A DNA stretch of 64,000 nucleotides from Alentia gelatinosa (taxonomy: Eukaryota > Annelida > Polychaeta > Phyllodocida > Polynoidae): NCBI GenBank assembly GCA_950022655.1, contig OX465582.1, positions 94,254,704 through 94,318,703 of the forward strand, written 5' to 3'. The notes beneath the pieces are model-generated. The model made no database searches. It saw nothing but the letters and a program-made list of their open reading frames with translations, and was not told the origin of the DNA. Shown one piece after another: positions 21,601 through 27,800 of this stretch. How positions within the stretch are numbered: position 1 is the stretch's first letter; every line of letters starts with the position of its first letter. Made by a program: the position numbers and the translations under genes.

Positions 21601-23782
21601 ATCATGAAATGTTCATGATATGTGACGAATACGTCGCACCCATATAGAGTACTTCCTACAATAACTATGTATGAATCCTCTTGTCTTGGAGCATCCACTA
21701 CTACAGCTACATAGCGGACTAGCGCTACAGAGTTCAAGCAACAACTTAATTCTCGCCGGCTCAAACAGCGGTACGACGGTTTGCACAGTGTATATTACAC
21801 CGTATGAGGGGATCGCACATTTTCACGCTCCTTTCATGTGTCCCTACGTTCACACTAGACGATTAGAAACGTGGCGACTGTAGATCTGCAAGCCATTAGT
21901 CGTCAGTTGGTGCTCGATTATGCAATCTCGGCCGTAGTTGTCGTCGACCCAAGTAGCACTCAAACGTTAAACACTAGACGAGTTTTTTTCTATAGGAATG
22001 AGTTTTTACAGAATCGTCAACAGTCTTGACAACTAATTCAAACCAGCTTGACATAGTTGTCGGCCATCAAATAGTCTACATAAACGCCAGGAGGTGCCAA
22101 AGAGCATAATGTGACATAGACAATCTGTAGTCGCCACACACTTGGCCTTTACACTGGACGATTGATGGCATTTTACGGCTGAAATCGTCAGATGGTACAT
22201 AATTCAAGAATCGCCGCCTATAATCGTATCTATACGAGTTTCTATCGGACGAAAAAACCCTTTACGAGCGATCATACTCTAACGACCTGTCTCTGGAGAT
22301 ATAGGATGGTACTTTGATGAATAATTTCATAAAAATTTGCGAAAGCCAAAAGCAATGCCATTCTGGAGTATCAGAATGTAGTCAATCTTATGAGAAGCTG
22401 TGCAATCATCTCATCTCATCTCATTTTATCATGTGCTCCAGTTTGTCTCACTTGTATAATAACACACCGGTTGAGAGCCCAGTAAAGTTGACAGACTCTG
22501 AAAGTTATGTATTTTGACTGCTGAAAGGCGTACAAAACCTGCTCATTGCAGACTGCCTTGTACTTCACTAGTCCGTAAATTAAGAAAAAAAATCGTCTAG
22601 TGAAACGTCGTGTGTGTGGCCGTATTGTCGCCGAGGGGCTCGTCGTAGTTCGCGGCCGCCGAGTACAGACCTTCCACTACGTACCATCAAAGAGAAAAAG
22701 GAACCCGGCCCTATTTAAAGATACATGTATTTCTAATTTACTCAGTGACAGATCTTGGTTGTACTCTTTCCTGTCTATATAGACTCCCATTGTAAGCGAA
22801 CGTTCTTGGACTATGCACTATGTAGGGCTATGGGAAAGGTTTATTCTTGAAGGAAAGTGAAACCAGGGAATTTTCCCTTGAGAGCTGATTAGAATCTGCT
22901 TGAAACGTGCATTAATATATCAATAAACGATGTATGTGGAAACTTTTTGTTAACATAGCCTAGCATTCAAATAGACTAGATATGTATGCACGCGTGTATC
23001 ATATCATATAGCTCTTTATCTCAGCCCGGTATTTTCCTCCATAGGCTAAACAGTAGGAGCTCATACTCCACGGCCGTGAAGGTTATCTTCCCAATACTCA
23101 ATATCAAATTGGGTGATTTATTTTATTGATCAATACTTTTCCTCATCATGTATACTGGCTGAGATAAAAGAAAATCAGAAACCCACTCGATGAAAATCGT
23201 GGACTGAGTTATTTTCATCTAATAAGTTTTCTTATGTGTATTAGTTTCCTCATCATATATTATATCAATATTCACATATCTTCTATACTTGATACATATG
23301 TGGGTCTAGGGAAAAGGCTGATCTCAGACTTTGCGGGACTCCCCCGTGTCTACGGGTAGCGCCCGCCCGCCTCTGTCGCCGTTTCTGCGCCGCCAGCTGC
23401 TCCGAGTTGCTCGGCCAGTGGCGCCACCTACATCGCTAATTTTGTCCGTAGTTCGTGACTTTTGAGACGGCCCCCGAGAGAACCTCCAAACAGCAGGCAC
23501 CCCTTACAACCGGCTTTCCCCTGAACCCGCAACTGAATGGAAACTATTGTTATATATTCCCAACCTTATATTCATATGACAGTTGGGGGGAATCTATACA
23601 CTTGATTAAAAATGGAATTCCCCTGAGGATTTTCAGGATCCCTTCTCTGGGTGGTGCATTATTTAGTGGTTAATGAAGCAAAAAAGTGAACTTACCGCTG
23701 TTGATGTCTCTTGAATCCACAGTGTCAACACGACCAAAACAGTCAATGAAGTCTGGATGAAAAGACCGTTTTGGGCTGCCAT
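6993..23782 (-). CDS. COL4A1: Type IV collagen alpha chain, alpha1-like, 5' part (4 exons)
   Basis: Partial gene read right to left as join(23782..23696, 13141..13076, 7914..7780, 7037..6993). Its product would be a secreted basement-membrane collagen chain that trimerises and then joins four trimers through its N-terminal 7S domain. The 111 codons seen give a 29-residue signal peptide, a short Cys-rich segment (C-x2-C-x2-C-x-C-x-G) and then uninterrupted Gly-X-Y repeats. Every exon is a multiple of three with phase-0 borders, and the Gly-X-Y register runs unbroken across introns 2 and 3, so no exon of these appears to be missing. Type IV chains are about 1,700 residues long, so most of the gene, including the C-terminal NC1 domain, lies left of the window. 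It is divergently paired with the alpha2-like gene that starts at 24840. The family call is strong. The alpha1-like subclass rests on the cysteine spacing and on pairing with an alpha2-like partner. Confidence 0.88.
7038..7779 (-). other. COL4A1-like intron 3
   Basis: A 742-bp intron with a GT..AG border. It contains a 17-base C tract (7399-7415), a short REP-A fragment (about 7441-7484) and, next to the exon 3 donor, a segment at about 7714-7755 that resembles one at 5554-5600 and holds the small hairpin GGACTAC/GTAGTCC (7723-7743). Confidence 0.8.
7780..7914 (-). CDS. COL4A1: COL4A1-like exon 3: 15 Gly-X-Y triplets
   Basis: 45 codons making exactly fifteen Gly-X-Y triplets, beginning GVSGLPGLRGPPGPP and ending GDQGPKGYR. 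It lies between acceptor TTTCAG and donor GTAAGTACAG, phase 0 at both ends. The many prolines in Y position would be hydroxylated. It contains GVFGERGDG, which holds both an integrin-type GxxGER-like hexapeptide and an RGD tripeptide. The exon is clearly GC-richer than the AT-rich introns on either side. An open frame on the plus strand across it is a shadow. Confidence 0.93.
8012..8493. repeat. Two direct copies of REP-I
   Basis: Copies at about 8012-8205 and 8287-8493 share ATTAATTTCATT, CAATAAACGTTT, GTTCCGTA and TACGTTATATGGGGAA, separated by a segment with GTACAAGTCACTGAACAAG. The whole set occurs inverted at 17702-18033. Internal ACGGAAC/GTTCCGT arms can fold back. Non-coding. Confidence 0.55.
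8719..9026. repeat. Tandem duplication carrying (TA)n
   Basis: GTGAGGCTATCTGGATGTGC, then a (TA)n tract, then AGGGTCATAAATACAAGG continuing TATCTTGTTTTAAACCAA occurs twice in direct orientation: 8719-8925 and 8928-9026. The TA tract is about 65 bp plus about 50 bp in the first unit and about 20 bp in the second. Apparent open frames rich in Tyr-Ile here are microsatellite artefacts. Confidence 0.8.
9600..9702. mobile_element. Small element with 18-bp terminal inverted repeats
   Basis: CAACGAGTATAGAGAAAG (9600-9617) and CTTTCTCTATACTCGTTG (9685-9702) are perfect inverted repeats around an 67-bp interior. Related termini recur as a hairpin at 32025-32053 and singly near 16107 and 16816. Confidence 0.65.
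9728..9848. mobile_element. REP-C copy, short and diverged
   Basis: Begins TTGCTCAGGTTTTTGATTATG and ends GGGACTGGGGCCAGTTTA, the two REP-C termini, about 120 bp apart. Orientation is as in 42579-42727. Confidence 0.55.
10254..10435. mobile_element. REP-A short-form MITE
   Basis: About 180 bp. Inner inverted arms GGTGTAGATTTTCTGTGTTC and the reverse of AACATAAAAAATCTACACCG lie just inside the TGGCCGAC/GTTGGCCA termini. The centre keeps CAGTGCTAAGAATCATCGG and TCCTGACTGTATATCGGTGA. The same short form is at 58500-58690. Confidence 0.6.
11008..11214. mobile_element. REP-E MITE copy
   Basis: Landmarks are CGATGTGGGTAAACTATATT, TTATGGACGACCTTGTGGAC, AGCGAACGAACTTAAATATC and TCCTAGATTATGAAACGGAC. 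Ends are degraded relatives of the GGGCCCGTTTAATAATCTAG terminus. Confidence 0.6.
11228..11918. repeat. Composite minisatellite with embedded (TGAG)n
   Basis: About four tandem units of roughly 155-220 bp (starts near 11228, 11384, 11606, 11817). Each has AGCAAGAGAGTG and a (GAGT)n stretch, then CAGAAGGAAAGTA, AAGGGCTGATCAG, ATATGTCCCTTCGCAGTT and ACATCAATTGGTGCAAA. The GAGT run in the second unit is the longest (about 11396-11480). Unit length varies with the microsatellite. Non-coding. Confidence 0.75.
13076..13141 (-). CDS. COL4A1: COL4A1-like exon 2: 7S cysteine cluster
   Basis: 22 codons between a TTTCAG acceptor and a GTGAGT donor, phase 0 at both ends. The peptide starts SIPGAKCQGCRTC and continues ICRGLPGPT, so four cysteines in C-x2-C-x2-C-x-C spacing are followed by the first Gly-X-Y triplets. 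In known type IV collagens a cluster of about four Cys just after the signal peptide forms the disulfides of the 7S tetramer junction. The spacing resembles the alpha1-class cluster, which ends Cys-x-Cys-x-Gly. The frame and Gly register lead directly into the next exon. Confidence 0.85.
14142..14526. mobile_element. REP-E MITE interrupted by a REP-C MITE
   Basis: The outer element begins GGGGCTGTTTAATAATCTAG and ends TTATTAAACGGGCCCC, with REP-E interior landmarks after 14345. Between 14179 and 14334 sits a 156-bp REP-C element (TTAGACTGG..CAAGTCTA) flanked by ATGAAGAC (14171-14178) and ATGGAGAC (14335-14342), an 8-bp target duplication with one difference. REP-C therefore inserted later than REP-E. 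Confidence 0.75.
14930..15112. repeat. REP-J dispersed repeat
   Basis: Shares TCATTCACACCAATAAT, GGTTCAAACCTCCACAC, TTCCATGGTCA, CTCTGAGGCAGTAAATTCC and GACATCCCTG with copies at 35951-36208, 38330-38585, 51715-51965, 62800-63076 and 63600-63880, all in the same orientation. One copy (51822) carries GGTTCGAACC, a pol III B-box-like palindrome, but no A box was found, so SINE status is unproven. Confidence 0.6.
15133..15343. mobile_element. REP-C hAT-like MITE, 211 bp
   Basis: Runs from TAGACTGGCTCCAATCC to GACTTGAGCAGGTCTAG. The flanking 8-mers AGCTGCCC and CGCTGTCC match at 6 of 8 positions, a decayed target duplication. The interior keeps GGTTCTATTCCTACTGGACA and TGATTCATGGGCCAGTCAG. Confidence 0.7.
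15491..16058. mobile_element. REP-L element with long inverted repeats
   Basis: The left arm starting GGTGCACCCCTCTCATAAG (15491-15540) is inverted as CTTATGAGAGGGGTGCACC (16011-16058), nearly 50 bp. A second left arm (about 15766-15870) pairs with 15945-16040 over about 90 bp (CACTCTCTAAGTGGTATTCT; AACGAACTAGG; TTGAGAATCCAC). The segment 15541-15765 between the two left arms contains a REP-N copy and looks like an insertion with duplication of the arm. Confidence 0.65.
16843..17150. mobile_element. Compound REP-B/B2 element
   Basis: Begins TTTTATCTCACCCCTGGAG and contains CCATAGGCTTAACATTGGGA, AGGGGTGAAATAAATACAG, CTCGGCTGTTGCCTCGTTC and ACTTGTTGGTTTCTTC, the reverse of the arrangement at 1841-2302. 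Confidence 0.6.
17537..18101. mobile_element. REP-N element split by a REP-I insertion
   Basis: GATAATAAGGAGACAAAGTG through GTCTCCATATATTAC (17537-17701) and GCGGACTAGGGATAGCTCTG through CGACATGGCCATA (about 18036-18101) are contiguous in the copy at 15555-15753. Between them is an inverted REP-I (17702-18033), with TTAC at both borders. Confidence 0.65.
18622..18680. repeat. (TA)n microsatellite
   Basis: About 29 uninterrupted TA units. Open frames reading Tyr-Ile on both strands here are artefacts. Confidence 0.95.
18716..18959. mobile_element. REP-G MITE copy
   Basis: TGATTCCACCAACA and TGTTGGTGGAATCA are perfect 14-bp inverted repeats. Inside, TCGCGATGTGTCG and CGACACATCGCGA form a second inverted pair around the middle. 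The family also contains CATATCTTGTTATATCTTAC. Length about 244 bp, non-coding. Confidence 0.72.
19593..19806. mobile_element. REP-F GC-rich MITE copy with extension
   Basis: AAGGCCCGGCCCCACTGGAG at the left and TGTGGGGCCGGGCTT near 19703-19718 bound a core like that at 20329-20456. An additional half continues to GACGAATCCGTCGCAC (19806), with ATCATGAAATGTTCATGAT inside; the same piece recurs at 21597-21640. Confidence 0.6.
20096..20272. mobile_element. REP-F MITE copy
   Basis: Contains repeated GCGATGATTCCATCGCATC and GTGCGACGATCGCATCGCAC motifs and ends CCAGTGGGGCCGGGCCTTA. The left terminus is degraded (GATGCCAAAAGTGATGCGAT). Confidence 0.55.
20329..20456. mobile_element. REP-F MITE, 128 bp with perfect 23-bp termini
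   Basis: Left terminus AAGGCCCGGCCCCACTGG..CGA (20329-20351) and right terminus TCGCACCAGTGGGGCC..CTT (20434-20456) are exact inverted repeats of 23 bp. The interior CGGCGGGCGAGGGTCA/CGGCGCCGCCCGTC also folds. It sits exactly between a REP-G fragment (20272-20328) and a REP-E fragment (20457-20579). Confidence 0.75.
20457..20579. mobile_element. REP-E MITE right-half fragment
   Basis: Contains TATGGACGGCTATT, TTAGCGAACAGACT, ATCATTAAATGATAACC and TTCATTAAACAGACCCCT, the right half of the REP-E family. The left half is absent, replaced by REP-F. Confidence 0.6.
21319..21544 (-). mobile_element. REP-D element, truncated
   Basis: On the minus strand it starts CCCACTAAGCGATTTTGGGG and continues CCAGTCGCCGACTATCAGC, GTCGGCGACTGGATTCTCAC, GTGCACC-like motifs and ATTTCAAACATGTTTGAAAT. 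It aligns with 30548-30868 on the plus strand. The far terminus is missing. Confidence 0.65.
21852..22598. mobile_element. Element with CACTAGACGATT termini
   Basis: CACACTAGACGATT at 21852 and AATCGTCTAGTGAAACG at 22587-22603 are inverted. ACACTGGACGATTGATGG at 22153 is an internal third copy. The interior has several ATCGTC motifs. About 750 bp, no coding frame; possibly two adjacent copies. Confidence 0.5.
23012..23240. mobile_element. REP-B copy, strongly diverged
   Basis: TTATCTCAGCCCGGTATTTT, CCATAGGCTAAACAG and GGCTGAGATAAAAG mark a decayed inner REP-B unit, followed by GAAACCCACTCGATGAAAAT from the flank. It lies 450 bp from the signal peptide exon of the minus gene. Confidence 0.5.
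23696..23782 (-). CDS. COL4A1: COL4A1-like exon 1: signal peptide
   Basis: 29 codons from ATG at 23782 to the donor GTAAGT that begins at 23695. The N-terminal MAAQNG is followed by a hydrophobic core (residues about 7-23, rich in L, V, I and T) and a polar end ETSTA, which fits signal-peptidase cleavage after Ala29. The start is chosen because an in-frame TAA (23824-23822) lies 14 codons upstream with no other ATG between. The context ACCATGG has A at -3 and G at +4, the preferred animal start context. The exon ends in phase 0. Confidence 0.85.
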
Positions 23783-24839
23783 GGTGCAGCTACAAAACGT
23801 TAATAGCACTCGCACGATCTCTTACTGGTCCTCAGTTTAGAGACGTGCGATCATCCTCTCTCAAAACTCTCTCAAAGCGCAACTTTTACCAGAGTTTCCA
23901 GCACCGAGTTCGCAGCTTACATTTCCACCATCTTGGCAGTGTCAGACTTGCACATGCTGAAGCGGACAACCAGGGTCCGACGCACCACTCACTGGCCCGC
24001 ACTACTTTCTCAAGATTCCTGTCTGTAAACCCAACACCTTCTCTTAATTCACACGAAGAATAATGTTATTTTTATCCAGAAAATTCACCCTATATTTAGA
24101 ATCCTGCCTATTTGGAATAAATTACTGAATTTGATGATGGTAGATTTATAACTACACGGTTTGATATTAGAACTATAGTGGATCGCGGATGTAGAAATGA
24201 CTACGCGCTGCCAGCATCTTAGTGTGGGAGGCGGGCCGTTCCTTTACCTCGGTCAGCTGTCAATCATTCTTGGCCTTGCCTTATCGGGCTGCTAATCCCA
24301 CTGAGGCCTACCTTCCCTAGCAACACGTTAAAACACACCCCGTTATCTCTATCTTCTTTTCAAACGCACAGAAATCACACCTAGTCTTTAGAAGCTACCG
24401 GCCGATGTTTTCTTTGCGTTTTATTGGCTTGCTTTTGAGTTTATCCTTCTTATCTGGCGGCTTTGAGGATATCTTAGTAAATTCTCCCAACCCGCCCACA
24501 CGGCCAGGGGAGTGCTAAGCCCCGCCCACCTCCGGCCAAAGAGGGGTTCTTCTGGAGATCTCATTCTGAGGCACTGTCTGCGAAAGTCGGTTGTCTGGCG
24601 GACTCCGCGGCGGGATTTTACTGGACAAACCCAGCGTCCTAGACGCCCGAGGAGACGCCGAGACAACACGGCGAGCAAGCTGAGCAGACGACATTTGGCG
24701 AGTGTGAAAAAGGCCGCCGTGGAGCGCGGTCTACGAGCATTAAGCACTGAGAAGAGAAGGACACATTGACTTCATCATCGTGTACATGTTCCAGTCGACC
24801 ATCTCTACCTGCTGACAGAGCCAGGTGCGCGACAGAATC
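23783..24839. promoter_or_regulatory. Bidirectional type IV collagen promoter and both 5' UTRs
   Basis: The 1,057 bp between two divergent start codons must hold the promoters and 5' leaders of both collagen genes. The right half (about 24220-24780) is GC- and CpG-rich. It contains GC boxes (CCCGCCCAC at 24491-24499, CCCCGCCCAC at 24520-24529, GGCGGG near 24229) and an inverted CCAAT box (ATTGGC at 24423-24428). No convincing TATA box is seen near the plus gene; an AT-rich TATATTTAG lies at about 24091-24099. The vertebrate COL4A1/COL4A2 promoter is likewise a short shared segment with GC and CCAAT boxes and no TATA. Exact transcription starts cannot be read from sequence. No transposon family of the window was recognised here, unlike the flanking introns. 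Confidence 0.75.
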
Positions 24840-24889
24840 ATGGAGGCGACACTACGATCGCTCTCCAACTCGAGGCATAAACACATATG
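24840..24889 (+). CDS. COL4A2: COL4A2-like exon 1: start and N-region of signal peptide
   Basis: Sixteen codons plus two bases from ATG at 24840 to donor GTAAGTATC at 24890, ending in phase 2 so that a Trp codon is split across the intron. The peptide begins [16 protein letters not shown], a basic, polar N-region. An in-frame TGA lies at 24813-24815, nine codons upstream, and no other in-frame ATG intervenes. A at -3 and G at +4 give a good start context. Another open frame starting at 24766 is out of frame and unsupported. Confidence 0.8.
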
Positions 24890-27800
24890 GTAAGTATCAC
24901 TTAGGCACCACTTATAACTTATACATATTAACCTCAGTCTTGTTCTCTCTGAATTGAATGGTAGCTAGTGTTTGTTGACATCTGCTAACATCTGAGTGAA
25001 TCCCTCTCAACTCCCATCATCATCTCTGTTCTTCTCGTGTTTCAGGTTGGCCTTAGCCGTTACTTATCTGGTCGCGACGACTGCACACGCGGTAAGTACG
25101 GTCTATTTATTCAATTCCAACACATCAGGGAGTAGCCCTATGTACCGGCTCTCTCCCCTGCAAAATTCAGCTCCTGTTATTAAGTCTCAATAGGTCTAAA
25201 AGCCATAAAACCAACGCCCCTGTTCGAAAGTGCAAGTCAGAAGGTGGCATGGAAACGCGGGGGTCGTCTCAAAAGTCATGAATATCGGGATAGGGTTGGC
25301 TGCGGTGTACAGCGAGAGAACTGCGGAGGGGTAGGAGGGCGGGGTGGGGGGGTGCCCTGTGGAGGCTGGAGGAGGCTGGAGGAGGCTGGAGGGGTGGCCA
25401 GCCCGTGGGTGGGTGAGTGGGGTGCGGCGGGTGACACAGGCGCCCCATGTCCTTGGTGTTTATAGCAGGCCCGGTCTCTTGTAGAGGAACTTGGGGTTAG
25501 AATATACACTAACTCATCCCAAAGATGAAATATCAGGTTTTGCCCCACTTCCTTCCCCACCCGCTTCCCCACAGCCCCCACTTCTAGGAAGCTCAGGTTA
25601 TAGAGAGATAGAGAAATGCGTGCGTGGGTGGAGGGGGGCTATCGTGGGCTGTCAGGGTATATTATATATACCAGCTTTACACAGAAGCTACATGCGCTAA
25701 CAGGAAATCGTGAGGTGGTGAGGGAATTTTAGTATTTCCTACCTCAGAGGGAACTATGGCCGGTCTTCTACTTGGCACATTCAGAAGGGAAGCGGCATTT
25801 AATATTTCAATGTCATATAGTCCAAAGGTTCTCTAAAATAATTTCAGATCTGATTTTCATCATTTTGAAATGCTATGTACTTCTAGCGACTGGAATATAG
25901 GGAAATAAAAGTGATTATAAATAATTATTTTTGGCATTAAATGTGTTAACTTAGTACTAGCTTCTTAAAAGAAGGGGGCACCTTTACCTCAAAACCTTGA
26001 ATGGAGAGAAGCATAAAAAAAAGACGCTAGTATTTGTGACTGGTGCCTGCGATATAACACATATTTCATATTTATCAATGTGGCAAATACCTTTTTTCAA
26101 TGCAAGTTTTACATTAGTCCATGAGACCTGAATTGTAGCTCATGAAAGGAGCGAGAAGCCCAGAGATGTTCAAAGGGTTTCAAAGGGAATATATGTAACG
26201 AGGTTTGCCTGGTGCTGCCTGACATGAAAAGATAGGTATACTACCTAGCACAGCGTAAGCATCTTATTACCTTCCAGCCCAAGTTTCATTGTTGATAGAG
26301 TGCAGGCATACCCAGCCATCAGATGGCACTATTCACCTGGCAACTATATGACCTCTGAATATACCCAGAAATAGCCACGTTCGGGTTCCTGAAAACATTT
26401 CAGCTACACGTAGAGTGGGCCCGGGTTTAGACAGCTGAGCTCCAGCTATCGCAGAGCTCATCTTGTAGAACCCACCTTCCATCTTTGCCCGTTTACCCCA
26501 GAGGCCCTGGTGCATCTTGTCTGAGAAGGGTGTTTCCCTACCACTACAGATACCACCGTCACCCGCCATTTCGCTAGGCAAGGTCCTTACTGTGGCCGCT
26601 GCCCTCCGCTGAGTATACTATTAACATTATCAAACGTAGCCTGGAACATTGTAAGGTTCAACTGATCTCAGTGAGCTTAGTCTATAATTAACATTTTTCA
26701 TCAGTTTTGATTGGGAATGAATACTGGAAATTTTTATCAGTGGCCCGTAATTACAGTAAAAGTGAAAGATCACTCTCCAAAACAGCGACATTATCCTCAC
26801 TTTTATTTCTGTCCATACATTTCTTTGAAGGAAACCTATGAAAGTTTATTGTCAGAGCTCGTATCCATCAAGTTTGAATCGCGTAGTAATTCATAAGGCG
26901 AAGCCGCGTGAATTACGTAGCTATTCAAACGAGATGGGATGAAGCCTTGACCCTAAACTTGAATGGATTTCTGAATTTATCTCTCCCTTCACATTGACTA
27001 ATGGGCTGCCATTTGTGACATAATCTCCCATTGGATATTTTTCCTAAATATCTCATGGGCGTTGGATACGAGTTCCCAATGTAATGTCCAAGGAGAGTAA
27101 TTACCAGGGGTGAGATAATGTTGCGAGATAGGCGCATGGGTGAGAGCGCGAAGATCGAACCAACTCCTCTCTGGGCTTATATATAATGATTATACCCAGC
27201 CTTGGAGACCTTATTTCCTGTGGATTTCCCACAGGGCTGAGACCTAAGTGAAGATTACATGCTTTTTCTCTCCCTTCGCTGGGTCGTAAGGGTGAATTTG
27301 AATTGTTAATTTTATGGTGGCTACTTAATTCCCTTTAACCGCTTCCTTGCTTTCCTAGCTTTTCACAAAATGAAAAGCATTTCTAGTTAATTACCCTAGT
27401 AGGAACTGGCGAACAATCCTGAATAACGCCGAAGCTGTGCTCGGCATAAGGCCCGCAGACATTGCCTTCAGGGTATGATGGGATGTGTGTGGTGGTAGCA
27501 GAGATTGGATGGGGGAGGGGAGGGGGGCTGAAGGCTGTGTGTCTGTGGGGAGGGGGGGGGGGGTGTGTGGGGGTTAGAGACAGGGTCCCTCCCCCTAACC
27601 GAGGCTATGGGTCAAGTGTCATGGGTCTTTAGTGTCTTTAAAAAATAACACAACCCGTGCTCTTCTTGCCCAGGAAACAATCCTCTGGAAGAAGCCCTAG
27701 CTCAGACTAACCAGGATTCCTACGTGAGCATGTGTTGGCCGCATGTTCCACCTTTGAGCAGCTCCCACATACCGACACGGGGACACAACACAGAGATGCC

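Larger units (their letters stand above)
13142..23695 (-). other. COL4A1-like intron 1
   Basis: A 10.6-kb intron separating signal peptide and 7S exons. It is packed with mobile-element fossils: REP-E with nested REP-C (14142-14526), REP-J (14930-15112), REP-C (15133-15343), REP-L (15491-16058), REP-B (16843-17150), REP-N with nested REP-I (17537-18101), REP-G (18716-18959), REP-F (19593-20456), REP-D (about 21319-21544) and a TIR element (21852-22598). 13150-14140, 16320-16840 and 22600-23000 show nothing recognisable. A C-rich, non-repetitive stretch lies at 20700-20870 and a CpG-rich one at 23335-23440. 19000-19590 holds two diverged copies of a roughly 55-bp motif (19110-19165, 19325-19380). 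Confidence 0.75.
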
